From contig JAJDCZ010000033.1 in NCBI GenBank assembly GCA_029260555.1, positions 1 to 60,781 on the forward strand: 60,781 bases of DNA. The letters are read 5' to 3'. The notes under the pieces were generated by a model. That model did not search any database. It was not told the DNA's origin and saw only the letters and a list, made by a program, of their open reading frames with translations. Origin of the DNA: Phycisphaerales bacterium. GTDB lineage: Bacteria; Planctomycetota; Phycisphaerae; Phycisphaerales; UBA1924. The position numbers were made by a program, and so were the translations under genes. Positions 16,266 to 25,563 of the stretch are shown piece after piece; position 1 is the first letter of the stretch, and the number at the start of each line of letters is the position of its first letter.

Positions 16266-17900
16266 TTAAAAGTGCGACAACTCTTCGATACCTTCCATGA
16301 TTGATTCATCGTCCGTACCGAATTGCTCGGTAATCGCATTTTTAGAGGTACTGCTGGCTGGTTTACTGCCAGTAGAGTTAGCTGGCTTTGGTGCAGCTAT
16401 TGCACTTGAGAGACTGGACGCTCCAGGGGGTGCAGGCTCACTGTCTGATTTGTCAGCATTGCTGTGGCTGCCATGTGAACCACTGACCAGCCCGTCGAGT
16501 TGGCAGATGACATGCCTGAGTGTGTTCGATTGCGTTGACAGATCGCTTGCAGAGGCTGCGGATTGTTCAGCAGCCGCAGCATTTGCCTGAGTAATATCAT
16601 CAATTTGTGCAACAGCAATATTGATTTGATTGACGCCTGAAGCCTGATCCTGGCTTGCAGTATCAATCGATTTTACAAGCGTTGCAACTTCAGAAACACT
16701 TGAGAGGATGTCGCCAAGTGAGTTGATTGAATCATCGCTGTGTTTGACGCCTTCACGAACTGCACGGACTGCTTCTTCGATCCTGGTTGCAGTTTCCTTG
16801 GCGGCTTCACCGCTGCGCTCTGCGAGTTTACGAACCTCCTCAGCAACCACAGCGAATCGTTTGCCGTGCTCGCCTGCACCTTCAGCTTCGATGGCGGCAT
16901 TGAGTGCCAGCAAGTTTGTCTGAAACGCGATATCTTCAATGACTCTGAGAACTTTGCTGACTTCTTCGGTGCTGGTTTGGATGGCACCCATCGATGTGTT
17001 GAGGTTCTGCATTGCCATTTGGCCAGTGTCTGCACTTGAAGTTGCCTGAGTCGCGAGCGTACTTGCCCGGTCTGCGCGATCGGCGTTCTCCTTGGCTGAT
17101 CCTGACATCTCTTCCATTGAGGCGCGGGTTTCTTCTACGGATGCAGCCTGGTCACTAACGCCATCGGCCAGTGCCATGGAACTGGAACTGATCTCGCCGG
17201 AACTGTTGTCAACGCTGTCGGCCTGTTGTAGTAGCTCTGTAATGATCACCTTGATGGGGCGAACGATGGTCATGGAGACCATCCAGAAGGAGAATATGAA
17301 AATAGCCAAGCTCACACCAGCGGCTGAAAGCTGTACGGTTTTCAGCTGAGCAATCTTCTTTTCAGATGAAACCTGGTACATGCCGACTGCAGCATTCATG
17401 TTTTTGAGTGTGCTGATATTCAGTTTGCGGAACTCTGCAAGAGCTTGGGCATACTCTGGTGATTGGTTGTCTGAGCTTTTAACGGTAGAAACTGTTGCCT
17501 GAAGCTTGCCCCAGAGTTCATGTACTTCACTCAGCTTGGCCTGTATTTGCTCTTCCTTGGCAGCAGGAATAGCTAAAGGTTTCGTCATGCCCAGGTCGCT
17601 GAAGGTCTCACCGCCAGTGCGTAGTGCTGCCAGTGTGACTTCAAAGAGCTTCTGTGTTTTAGCGTAAGCAGGCGCACTGTCTGCATCAGCTTGACTCCCG
17701 GTGTTCAGTTCATCAAGAAACTCTTTGCTGAACTTTTGAGTCAGCATGCGTTGCCGACCAGCAAGATTGATTGTCACTCCATCAGCCTTTTGATTGTCCA
17801 ATACGACAAGTGTGAGGCCGACAATGCCCACGATGGACAGCATGAGTAGTGTCATCAGTCCAATAACACGAGCTTTCAGTGAGTTGGGAAGATTCTTCAT
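16266..17900 (-). CDS. Methyl-accepting chemotaxis protein with PilJ-type sensor
   Basis: This 544-residue receptor has two membrane helices (about 10-33 and 190-212) enclosing a four-helix sensor of the PilJ/NarX type, marked by [16 protein letters not shown]. The signalling domain follows, with its hairpin tip [20 protein letters not shown]. The usual tip sequence is AIEAARAGE, so two positions differ (A to E, R to G). The C-terminus is Ser/Ala/Pro rich and ends EGIEELSHF, not a canonical CheR pentapeptide. ATG 17900 has GGAG six bases upstream; the frame is open to 18092. It heads the CheW operon. Confidence 0.92.
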   Translation of the reverse strand: MKNLPNSLKARVIGLMTLLMLSIVGIVGLTLVVLDNQKADGVTINLAGRQRMLTQKFSKEFLDELNTGSQADADSAPAYAKTQKLFEVTLAALRTGGETFSDLGMTKPLAIPAAKEEQIQAKLSEVHELWGKLQATVSTVKSSDNQSPEYAQALAEFRKLNISTLKNMNAAVGMYQVSSEKKIAQLKTVQLSAAGVSLAIFIFSFWMVSMTIVRPIKVIITELLQQADSVDNSSGEISSSSMALADGVSDQAASVEETRASMEEMSGSAKENADRADRASTLATQATSSADTGQMAMQNLNTSMGAIQTSTEEVSKVLRVIEDIAFQTNLLALNAAIEAEGAGEHGKRFAVVAEEVRKLAERSGEAAKETATRIEEAVRAVREGVKHSDDSINSLGDILSSVSEVATLVKSIDTASQDQASGVNQINIAVAQIDDITQANAAAAEQSAASASDLSTQSNTLRHVICQLDGLVSGSHGSHSNADKSDSEPAPPGASSLSSAIAAPKPANSTGSKPASSTSKNAITEQFGTDDESIMEGIEELSHF

Positions 17901-18274
17901 TTTTTTCTCCAGAGCTACGCCAGTAATTGGATCAGCAATTTTCTGAGCCTTTAGGTTGGCTTGACTGAGGCGGTTTCGTGAAAAATCAACTTCGTATTGA
18001 GTTGAAGCATCCGTTCGTAAAGCATTGCGGATGTTTCGATCCGGTTGTACCGAATGGGTAATGACAGGCGATGTCTCTCTCTTGCCGGTCATGTCCCATA
18101 AGGGTTGAAGCCTGAGAGATTACACTCGCATGTTGCCTGACGGTGCTTTCTGCCGTCGGCATCCGCCAAATGTACAGGGTTATTTACACACCGGCCTCAT
18201 CTCATTGGCCAAGATGGTTGAATCATGTAAATTCTTGAATCTTTCGCACATGGACTCTTCTGATGACTGGTCGA
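17901..18274. other. Intergenic region upstream of the MCP operon
   Basis: These 374 bases lie between the MCP start and the stop of the dockerin gene, both on the minus strand, and should contain the chemosensory promoter. There is an imperfect hairpin at 18136-18161 (GCC-GACGG with CCGTC-GGC, one bulge) without a T run. No gene is seen; the open extension of the MCP frame here is unsupported. Confidence 0.45.
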
Positions 18275-18685
18275 TCACGGACATCCTGCAGCAAAGGCCG
18301 CTACAAATGCGAAGAAATCAAGCACATCAATTGCCCCATCGCCGTTGATATCCGCGACGGGATCACCTGCTGCGAATGCTGTTACAAACGCGAAGAAGTC
18401 AAGTACATCCACAGCCCCGTCGCCATTGATATCAGCGGGGCAGTTGGGGGGTGGCTGAGTTGCGGGCCAGAACCCTCCCGCCAGCTCGAAGACACCTCCT
18501 GAGAGGGTGCCGGCATCGGGCTGGCCGATGGAGCCTGAGAGTTCGAAGATGCCGCCGAAGGTGAACATCTCGCCTCCACAGTCGACTGTGTACCAGTTGA
18601 TCTCGTAGGTCTGGGCGTGTGCCTGGCTGGTCAGAAGCATGGGGAGGCACGCAAGTGCCAGAAAAAGTTGGTGTTTAAAAAGCAT
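18275..18685 (-). CDS. Secreted protein with C-terminal GC-type dockerin
   Basis: This 136-residue protein has a signal peptide (ends SQAHAQ), a short region YEINWYTVDCGGE with GGIFELSGSIGQPDAG and GGVFELAGGFWP, and two calcium-loop dockerin-like repeats, each DINGDGA(V/I)DVLDFFAF, ending GCP. In Phycisphaerae such tails end secreted proteins and are thought to act as a sorting or attachment module, as no cellulosome is known there. The pair of repeats is nearly identical. The gene lies 65 bases after the collagen-like gene, with a hairpin between them. The same tail type is on the protease at 55782-58808. Confidence 0.85.
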   Translation of the reverse strand: MLFKHQLFLALACLPMLLTSQAHAQTYEINWYTVDCGGEMFTFGGIFELSGSIGQPDAGTLSGGVFELAGGFWPATQPPPNCPADINGDGAVDVLDFFAFVTAFAAGDPVADINGDGAIDVLDFFAFVAAFAAGCP

Positions 18686-18750
18686 GAGTTGCCTCTATTT
18701 CATGGACAATACGGGACAAGGTGCCCGTCGTATTTGTTGAGTGATTCGGG

Positions 18751-20955
18751 TTACTTGTCCTCGTTTCCTTTGACTATCTTGGGGGCATTGGCTCGCGTTT
18801 CGCGCAGGCGTTGTTCGCGCTGGGCGATCAACTCGGGATCGTTTTTCTGTTGAGCTTCGATTACACGCTTGGACTCAACCATGCTGCGGTCGGGCCCGGC
18901 ACCAAACAGTTCTGGGTGGAGGTAGAACCCGCGTTCGTAAGAGGGCTTGTCTGACTCGACAGGGATTCGGTGGGCTTGGGCCCAGGCATCCTGGCGGATA
19001 CCTGTCACCTGCCATGAGACCTCGACGACCCCGATACTGGTGCGAAGAGTGAACTGGTTATTGTTGATTTTATTAACGACCTTGCACATCACCCAGCCGT
19101 CGAAATCACCATCATCGATAACCGTGAGTTGATAGCGAAAATCAGTGTTGAGCGCGTCAAACCAGTTGGGGAAAGTGATCGTTGCGTACCCGTTGCTATC
19201 AGTTGTGACGGTACCTGAGTAGATATTGAGCATGTCAGGTGATTCGACGAACGAGTGCGAGAGGTACTTGTTGGCCGGGTCGAGCGGGTGGTCGATTTTG
19301 AACGAGCCGCCAGCTTTACTTAGTGTGCCATTGACCTGAACATCACCATCGAAATATCCGGCGTATCCGATATCACTCTGGCCGTAAACTGCCCAGGCTG
19401 CTGCACCATTTGCGATGCCGATGACGCCGTTACCACCAGGGACGGTCGATTCGCCACGGAGGGCGGTTCCGCCTTTACCGAGAACGCCGCAGGGGGCCGT
19501 GATCCAGACCGAGGTTTCGTTAGTCTCGCCAAAGACACCATAGGCGTCTGCGGTACCTGAGATGTCCCACCCGCTAAACCAGCCACCGTAACCGGTCCCG
19601 TTGAAGATCAAGCTTCGGGCGGCGCTTCCGATGGCATCATCCCCACTGGCAACTCCATACAACGCGATCGGTATCAAGTCCCCGTTGGCCACACCCCAGA
19701 CACCGACTTGGTTCGTCGTGGAATCGACTGACGCCCCGTACACGCCGGTGCCCTTGTTGGAGATTCCTGCCACACCAGCACCACCTGAAGGTACACTCGA
19801 GGCAAAGAGCAGGGCTGGATCATCTCTGACGCCGAGCACGCCGAATGCCGTTCCGGATCCCCCTTGTTTGCCGACTGCAGCCGCTGGCCTTGATGTGGAG
19901 TCAACCATATTGGACTCGGCATACAGCGCATAGCCCGGACCAGCGGTCGCGGTGTTGATCGCACGGACCGCGGCCCCATCGGGACTGGCGACACCCCCGA
20001 AAACGCCGCTGGTCGCCCCGGTTGCTGAAAGTGCTTCTCCATAGACCCCTGCTCCGTCCTGGGCTAATGACGCCTGACCCCACACACCAACGCCGCCGCC
20101 AGGTTGTGTTGAAGAGGACCACCCGACCACGCCGGTGCGTTCAGATGAGTATCCAAAAACTGCTGAAGTCGGAGGGGTCAGTACCACCCCACCCTGATAG
20201 GCCTGAATCGCCAGGCCTGTGAGATTCGGGTTCCAGGCCATGAGCTCAGTTGTGCCAATGTCGCCCGCGACTTCAAGGAGATAACCAGGATTGATCACTC
20301 CAATGCCGACATTGCCCGCGGTGTAGTAGGTGGCTGTGCCGGTGATCAACCAGTGCGAATCGCCGGGAGGGCCTTGGGGGCCTTGCAACCCTTGTGGCCC
20401 CTGCGGGCCGGTTGGCCCTGGATCGCCTTGCAACCCTTGTGGACCCTGAGGCCCTGCAGGACCCTGATTACCTTGTAATCCTTGTGGCCCCTGAGGACCG
20501 GTTGGTCCTGGATCGCCCTGTAATCCTTGTGGGCCTTGTGGACCGGCTGGACCTTGAGGACCGGGATTGCCATTGAGGGCAAAGAGCGCGACCGGGGCAG
20601 CGGTCACGGACTGCCTGGTGCTCAGCGTTGTATATAGCCCTGTGCCCGCTGGTGAGCGAATATCGATCTCGATCCAGCGAGAGTCGCCTGTAAAGGCACC
20701 GGGACCAAAGTTCAGAGGCACCGAGAATCGGCCGTTAACAATCGGGTGGTTATTGATTGCGACAGGTGTGCCGATGAGCACGCCTCCGGTCGTAGCGTCA
20801 TAGAGCCTGAATACCAGGTCGGCGGTGTCGTTGAGCAGCAGGCTGTCCTTGAGTAGTTCACCCTGGTAGGTGATTTCATTAGTCACCTGGGCTGTTGCTG
20901 GCTGGCAGTAGAGGGATATGAGAACCGCAGCGACGAGCATGGTGCAAAACTTCAT
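18751..20955 (-). CDS. Large secreted protein with collagen-like repeats
   Basis: This 734-residue protein has a signal peptide (ends PATAQ), a beta domain ([20 protein letters not shown]), about 70 residues of Gly-X-Y collagen repeat (129-198), then a Gly-rich region of repeating motifs such as [19 protein letters not shown] and [10 protein letters not shown], common in long surface or fibre proteins, and a C-terminal head ([19 protein letters not shown]). It closes with a charged helix. This resembles trimeric fibre proteins: collagen stalk, beta-helical shaft and folded head. A role as surface fibre or adhesin is inferred. The dockerin protein gene follows downstream on the same strand. 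Confidence 0.85.
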   Translation of the reverse strand: MKFCTMLVAAVLISLYCQPATAQVTNEITYQGELLKDSLLLNDTADLVFRLYDATTGGVLIGTPVAINNHPIVNGRFSVPLNFGPGAFTGDSRWIEIDIRSPAGTGLYTTLSTRQSVTAAPVALFALNGNPGPQGPAGPQGPQGLQGDPGPTGPQGPQGLQGNQGPAGPQGPQGLQGDPGPTGPQGPQGLQGPQGPPGDSHWLITGTATYYTAGNVGIGVINPGYLLEVAGDIGTTELMAWNPNLTGLAIQAYQGGVVLTPPTSAVFGYSSERTGVVGWSSSTQPGGGVGVWGQASLAQDGAGVYGEALSATGATSGVFGGVASPDGAAVRAINTATAGPGYALYAESNMVDSTSRPAAAVGKQGGSGTAFGVLGVRDDPALLFASSVPSGGAGVAGISNKGTGVYGASVDSTTNQVGVWGVANGDLIPIALYGVASGDDAIGSAARSLIFNGTGYGGWFSGWDISGTADAYGVFGETNETSVWITAPCGVLGKGGTALRGESTVPGGNGVIGIANGAAAWAVYGQSDIGYAGYFDGDVQVNGTLSKAGGSFKIDHPLDPANKYLSHSFVESPDMLNIYSGTVTTDSNGYATITFPNWFDALNTDFRYQLTVIDDGDFDGWVMCKVVNKINNNQFTLRTSIGVVEVSWQVTGIRQDAWAQAHRIPVESDKPSYERGFYLHPELFGAGPDRSMVESKRVIEAQQKNDPELIAQREQRLRETRANAPKIVKGNEDK
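20362..20571 (-). repeat. 45-bp tandem repeats encoding Gly-X-Y collagen stretch
   Basis: The region encodes four copies of a 15-residue unit built on [10 protein letters not shown], alternating the ends DPGPT and NQGPA, with flanking partial units. The DNA copies differ at synonymous sites (CCCTGAGG, CCTTGTGG), so the array is not freshly expanded. It codes for the triple-helix stalk of the secreted protein. Confidence 0.85.
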
Positions 20956-21643
20956 AATATTGTCCTCTCAGCAGGCTGATACTCCGTGGCGTTCTAAACC
21001 CCACAGCGAGGTTTCCATCCGCCTGAAAGAGCGGCGGAATAGCCGAAATACCAGGAATATGCTCAGGCTAGCAGATACCCGGATTGATTTCAAGACTTTT
21101 TCGTCTTTTATCTGTTATTTGCTGACTGGACTGTTAATCATTCAATTAACTCCGGGTATGCCCAGAGGTAAGATCCGTCAGTTCCAAATGAATCCTTGTC
21201 CGGCTGCACCGCAATACTTTTAGATATGGATGTCAAGTTTTCCCAGGGAAATCGGCATCGCATCCCTACATTACTGACAGTTGCAAGATTGTGTGAATGT
21301 TCGTATGACTACATCCTGTAGTTACAGTTTGGAATGTAGTGTTTTAGCATGTCAATGATTACAACACGCTCAGCGTAGAGGACTTACAGCCATGAGTATT
21401 TCTAGGCTGCTGAATTGGTGTATTTTACCCAATAAAAAGGTTGTCTATAGTGCTTTTGAAAAAATACAATTTTTTGAAAAATCTTCTGCAAATAATCGGC
21501 TAAATCTCAAATACACCGGTGTTTGAGATGGCAAGTTGGTATACTGCATAATGCGGAAGACAGCTTCCACATAAGCGTTAAAGGCGGCTACTTCGTGGTA
21601 CCGTCGTGAACATGTAGTTCTAACGATGAAAGAGAGGCAGACA
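20956..21643. other. Long intergenic region between divergent secreted-protein genes
   Basis: About 690 bases with no convincing gene. It should hold promoters for the collagen-like gene (minus) and the PEP-CTERM-like gene (plus). Short hairpins occur, for example ACTACA/TGTAGT at 21308-21322 and CCGCC/GGCGG in the leader of the collagen-like gene near 21017-21035. The right half is AT-rich and contains several TATAAT-like tracts. Confidence 0.4.
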
Positions 21644-22294
21644 ATGAAGATGGATTTGTGCAGATACACGATATGTGGACTCGCAGCAGGGATTGCATTT
21701 TGTATGACGCCCTCTGTTGCGTTTGGACAGGCCATTACAAATGGCAGTATGACCGGACCGGTGAATATCGGCAGCCCACCTCCGGGGTGGGCATCGGTAA
21801 GCACCGATGGAGACACCATCGGTCCGGGCGGGTTTTCTGGTTGGGCCACGGGGATCGGGCCATCAAATGACGGCGGGACATTCCTGGCACTCTTGAACAA
21901 TGGCGGTGGGGGCGCGTTTGATGCGGCTGCACAGGTCATTAACGGGTTCACGGTTGGCACTGCTTACACACTGCTCTTTGAGTATTCGAATGTCGGGCTG
22001 GATTCTTCAGCCGCTTCGAATTACGCCAACCCGGGATTCATTCGCGCAAACATTGCCGGTGTGAATCTCGACTCATCGTTGCTTTCGCATGATGGTTTCG
22101 GCAGTCAGCGGTGGTTCAACTTCTCGGGCAGCTTCGTCGCTACTTCGGTCACAATGACGCTGACATTCTCAGCTGAGAGATCTGGTTCGGGTGGCTATGC
22201 GGGTGGTATTGATGGCGTTTCAATCATCCCCGCGCCTGGCACCATTGGCTTGTTTGCTGCTGCGGGTCTTGCAGCAATCCGTCGCCGCCGTTGA
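21644..22294 (+). CDS. PEP-CTERM-like secreted protein
   Basis: This 216-residue protein has a signal peptide (CGLAAGIAFCMTPSVAFGQ), a body rich in Gly and Ser resembling carbohydrate-binding or HAF-type beta proteins (PGGFSGWATGIGPSNDGGTF; later WFNFSGSFVATSVTMTLTF), and a tail PAPGTIGLFAAAGLAAIRRRR. ATG 21644 has GAGAGG six bases upstream, favouring it over 21626. The body pattern is often seen in planctomycete proteins of unknown function. A terminator follows 28 bases after the stop. Confidence 0.82.
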   Translation: MKMDLCRYTICGLAAGIAFCMTPSVAFGQAITNGSMTGPVNIGSPPPGWASVSTDGDTIGPGGFSGWATGIGPSNDGGTFLALLNNGGGGAFDAAAQVINGFTVGTAYTLLFEYSNVGLDSSAASNYANPGFIRANIAGVNLDSSLLSHDGFGSQRWFNFSGSFVATSVTMTLTFSAERSGSGGYAGGIDGVSIIPAPGTIGLFAAAGLAAIRRRR

Positions 22295-22322
22295 GTTTGC
22301 GGTCGAAAAAACCAATCCTTTC

Positions 22323-22348
22323 AAAGCCCAGCACACGCTGGGCTTTTT
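22323..22348 (+). terminator. Intrinsic terminator
   Basis: AAAGCCCAGC (22323-22332) pairs with GCTGGGCTTT (22337-22346) around ACAC, with T run to 22348. It ends the PEP-CTERM-like gene at 21644. Confidence 0.88.
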
Positions 22349-22411
22349 CATTGGTCAATACTGTGTTACACATGTCTTGCTGGAGGAAAGGTGTGCTAAA
22401 AACAGATGGGA

Positions 22412-23722
22412 TTAAGCACGAAGAACCGGGGCGGGTGTGAATCTTTTGTGAAGGATGCTTGTGGGGTCGGTTTTGAGCCAGTCCTTGAGGATGGCAGCAT
22501 AGATGGAGCGGAAGTCAACGCGGAACTTGAGGTCGCCGTTGTTATCAAGATCAGCCAGCGAGGGGTGTTTGGAAGCGACACCGGGGCGGACCATGGGGCC
22601 GAAGAGGAAGGTGGGGGCAGCGGTGCCGTGGTCTGTACCACCGGAGGCATTTTGAGAAACGCGTCTGCCGAACTCTGAGAATGCAAGTGTGAGGACTCGC
22701 TTGTGGTTTTCGCGTGTTGCAAGGTCTTGATAGAAGGCGTCCATTGCGGAGCCAAACTGCCCGAGAAGATTGGCATGACGACCCTGACTGGAGCCTTGAC
22801 CTGCGTGTGTATCAAAGCCACCAAGGGAGACATAATAAACGCGAGTGGAGAGGTTGGCATGGATCATGGAGGCGACCATGGCGAGCTGCTGGGCGAGTAG
22901 ATTGCGAGGATACTGCACGCGAGGTCTACGAGCCACCGCCTGGCGGATGACCTGGCTTGAGACCTGAGCATCAAGCGCGGTGCGCATTAAAAAGGCAGCG
23001 TTGGAGTTGGGATCAACGCCATCGGTTACACCGGTGCGAGTGATCTTTTCGTATGGATCTTGCAGTGAATCGTGAACATCAAGCCCGGTCCAGCGAAAGA
23101 GGTCGGCGGTTTCAAAGGAGATGGGTTTAATTTTTTGGCCTTGCATTGCAAGGGGCGCTTCTCTGCCGATGGCGATGCCGGGCTGATTGTTGGATTGGGA
23201 CTTGCTGGAACCTGGTTGACCAGAGCACTCTGCGTCAAAGTATCGCCCGAGCCAGCCCTCGCCGGTGCCTGAGGTGTCTGCGGTTTGCCAGATGTCCATT
23301 GACTTGAAGTGTGAGCGGTTGGGGTTGGGGTAGCCTACGCCTTGGACGATGGAGCACATGCCCTGGTCGTAGAGTGTTTTGATGCCTGTGAGGGCAGGGT
23401 GAAGGCCGACATCTGAATCGCGTTTGGAAAGAGAGATTACTTCATTTTGGGGAATGGCGATACCTGCGCGGGCGCGGTAGTAGGCATCGTGTGTGTAGGG
23501 AATGACGGTGTTGAGGCCATCGTTGCCGCCACCGAGTTGAACCACGACAAGAACCCGATCCTGAGGCACACCAGCCAGTGAAGAAAGCATGGCTGTGGCT
23601 GAGGGGAGTGCCAGAGCAGAGCTTTGAACAAACGCGGGGACAGAGGCAGTTGCCGAAGCGAGCATGAGCCCTGAATGGAGGAACTGCCTGCGTGTGAATG
23701 CGTTAGTCTGATTCGTGTGCAT
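22412..23722 (-). CDS. DUF1501 family secreted protein
   Basis: This 436-residue protein starts with a twin-arginine signal (FTRRQFLHSGLMLASA) and belongs to DUF1501: VVVQLGGGNDGLNTVIPYT, then ALTGIKTLYDQGMCSIVQGVG, VYYVSLGGFDTHAGQ and EFGRRVSQNASGGTDHGTA. The family is distantly related to sulfatase/alkaline phosphatase-like folds; its substrate is unknown. It is co-transcribed with the DUF1800 gene upstream (51-base gap), a pairing widespread in planctomycetes and other bacteria. Tat export implies folding before transport, perhaps with a bound metal (inference). Confidence 0.93.
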   Translation of the reverse strand: MHTNQTNAFTRRQFLHSGLMLASATASVPAFVQSSALALPSATAMLSSLAGVPQDRVLVVVQLGGGNDGLNTVIPYTHDAYYRARAGIAIPQNEVISLSKRDSDVGLHPALTGIKTLYDQGMCSIVQGVGYPNPNRSHFKSMDIWQTADTSGTGEGWLGRYFDAECSGQPGSSKSQSNNQPGIAIGREAPLAMQGQKIKPISFETADLFRWTGLDVHDSLQDPYEKITRTGVTDGVDPNSNAAFLMRTALDAQVSSQVIRQAVARRPRVQYPRNLLAQQLAMVASMIHANLSTRVYYVSLGGFDTHAGQGSSQGRHANLLGQFGSAMDAFYQDLATRENHKRVLTLAFSEFGRRVSQNASGGTDHGTAAPTFLFGPMVRPGVASKHPSLADLDNNGDLKFRVDFRSIYAAILKDWLKTDPTSILHKRFTPAPVLRA

Positions 23723-23773
23723 GGTGTGGTACTCCGATGGTCGCGATGGGCTGGGGGCAAGTGGGGGCAGGAT

Positions 23774-25282
23774 TTAGCATAACTGATATTCGGGCATGGC
23801 TGAGATCAGCAGGAGTATGCCCGTGATCATGTCTGGTGATATTTGGCCGCTGTTGGACTGGGTAAAGTTAACAAGTGTGCGCCTTGCATGGGTGGGCGAC
23901 TGACCGAGGGTGAAGCGCAGGAGGTAGTCAGCGACAGCTTGGGGGTCTTGCTGAGCACCGGGGCTGATCTGGCCCAGGGCTGAGATGAGAGGGGTGGGGT
24001 CGTATTCTTCAGCAGAAGCCAGAGCGTCATAGCCGTGTGGCTTTTTGCCTGTGAGCAGGTAGTTCAGTGTGTTCTGGCGGACGAAAAGGGTGGAGGTGTT
24101 GATCCATGAGCGGCCGCCATCCCACCCCTTGACGCTGGGTGGGAAGAAGATGCTCTGACCCATGAGATCCATGGCATCAAGCAGGATGGACAGATCTCGC
24201 ACAGGAGTTTGAAGTGAGCGGATGGCACCGATGATGAGCTGTACGGGCGATTTGATCTGCTGATTCATGATTGCGGGGGAGTAGAAATGCTCGCTGAGGA
24301 AAAGTTTCTTGAGCACCGGAGCGATGTTGTACTTTGATCGCAGGAAGGTTGAAGCCATGTCGTGCAGGGCGCGTTCGGTGTCATTGTCAGCTTTGCCAGC
24401 GGGGAGGTCAGCAGCAAAGAAGGCGTAGAGCTTGCGAGTCATGTGGCGGCTGCAGGCGCGGGTTTCGAGAATGGCAGAGACAAAGTCATCGCCATCTAGG
24501 GGGCCTGACCTTCCCAGGATATTCTTTGAGCCTTTGTCATGATCTCGATCACGAAAGACGAAGCTGTCATCGACGAAGGTGTAGCCAGTGAGGGCGCGAG
24601 CGCCGTTTTTAATATCATCTTCGGAGTAGTTGCCGATGCCGAGGCTGAAGAGTTCCATGATCTCGCGGGCGAGATTTTCGTTGGGTTTGCCTTTGCGTGA
24701 ATCGTTGTTGTCGAGGTAGGCGATCATGGCGGGGTCGCGGATGATGCGATAGAGCAGGTTGCCATAGTTTCCCAGTGCATAACTGCGGTACAACTGGTTC
24801 TGCATGTACATGTGGTAGGAGTTTTCGATGGTGCGGTAGCTGGTGGCGAAGTGACCATGCCAGAAGAGGGTCATTTTTTCTTCGAGGGGGCGTGGCGATT
24901 CGATCATGCGTGTGAGCCACCAGCGCTGGATTTTTCGCATTTGCTTGCGGTCGGTGCGTTGTCTTTCCTGGCGAGCTTTACGAAACAGATCAAGAACATC
25001 TTCCTGCTGATTTTTCCTGGCAAGGCGAAAACGCCTGCGCTGCTCATCAGTCAGTGGTTTCATGATGCCAGAGTCAAAGGCATCTTCCCGGACAGGCTCA
25101 ACGGGGATTTTTTCAAAGTTGATCAGGTGATCGACAGCTTTTTCCGGGCCCCAGGTTGCGAGTGTCTGGATCTGCTCGGGAGAGCCTCCAAAGCCAGCAC
25201 GCCAGAGCAGGTGCCGAGCCTGTGTATAGCCAAAGTTTTCATCGGAGATGGGCTTGAGAGCAGCAGGCAGGATTTTGTTCAT
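23774..25282 (-). CDS. DUF1800 family protein
   Basis: This 502-residue protein shows the DUF1800 pattern: ARHLLWRAGFGGSPEQIQ at the start, RWWLTRMIESPRPLEEKMTL with FWHGHFATS, then ENLAREIMELFSLGIGNYSE, and PSVKGWDGGRSWINTSTL near the C-terminus. Function is unknown; it always travels with DUF1501, here directly downstream. ATG 25282 is chosen with AGGGG nine bases upstream; the open frame to 25375 is an unsupported extension. No signal peptide is visible, so it may be exported with its Tat partner or act inside the cell. Confidence 0.9.
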   Translation of the reverse strand: MNKILPAALKPISDENFGYTQARHLLWRAGFGGSPEQIQTLATWGPEKAVDHLINFEKIPVEPVREDAFDSGIMKPLTDEQRRRFRLARKNQQEDVLDLFRKARQERQRTDRKQMRKIQRWWLTRMIESPRPLEEKMTLFWHGHFATSYRTIENSYHMYMQNQLYRSYALGNYGNLLYRIIRDPAMIAYLDNNDSRKGKPNENLAREIMELFSLGIGNYSEDDIKNGARALTGYTFVDDSFVFRDRDHDKGSKNILGRSGPLDGDDFVSAILETRACSRHMTRKLYAFFAADLPAGKADNDTERALHDMASTFLRSKYNIAPVLKKLFLSEHFYSPAIMNQQIKSPVQLIIGAIRSLQTPVRDLSILLDAMDLMGQSIFFPPSVKGWDGGRSWINTSTLFVRQNTLNYLLTGKKPHGYDALASAEEYDPTPLISALGQISPGAQQDPQAVADYLLRFTLGQSPTHARRTLVNFTQSNSGQISPDMITGILLLISAMPEYQLC

Positions 25283-25506
25283 TGGGAAGACCCCTGGGCG
25301 TGTGCTTTGGTTTATGGCGAACTCCTTGTGAAGTTCGCGCAGTCTGACTGCACAACGCTGGATGCGGGTCTGCATTGCACAAGCCCGGCTCAGAACAGTC
25401 TAACACATATTCGCCCAATACTGACAAATGGTTCGTTCTGATAGCAAGATCAGACCATATCAGGAGACTGTGGTACCAAATGTTGCATGTTTCAGCAGAT
25501 AGCTGA

Positions 25507-25563
25507 GGAGTGGGGGAGTGGGTCAGGAAGGGGACGGGAGGGGGAGGGGTGGGGGTGGGGGGG
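25507..25563. repeat. G-rich tract
   Basis: The plus strand has nine G runs of three to seven bases interrupted by A or T over 57 bases, ending at the stop codon of ctaA. It would be C-rich in the ctaA mRNA and G-rich on the opposite strand, so a G-quadruplex could form there. Similar tracts occur at 44178-44238 and 46602-46616. Confidence 0.7.

Noticed and set aside
18136..18161. Intrinsic terminator near the dockerin gene
   Set aside because: Hairpin is imperfect and no T run follows on either strand.
20362..20571. CRISPR-like array
   Set aside because: The repeats are in frame, have no unique spacers and encode collagen Gly-X-Y.
20956..21060. Riboswitch in the leader of the collagen-like gene
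   Set aside because: There are short hairpins, but none of the conserved loops of c-di-GMP, cobalamin or other known classes could be recognised.
25376..25506. Gene between DUF1800 and ctaA
   Set aside because: No frame with a start or protein-like composition is present.
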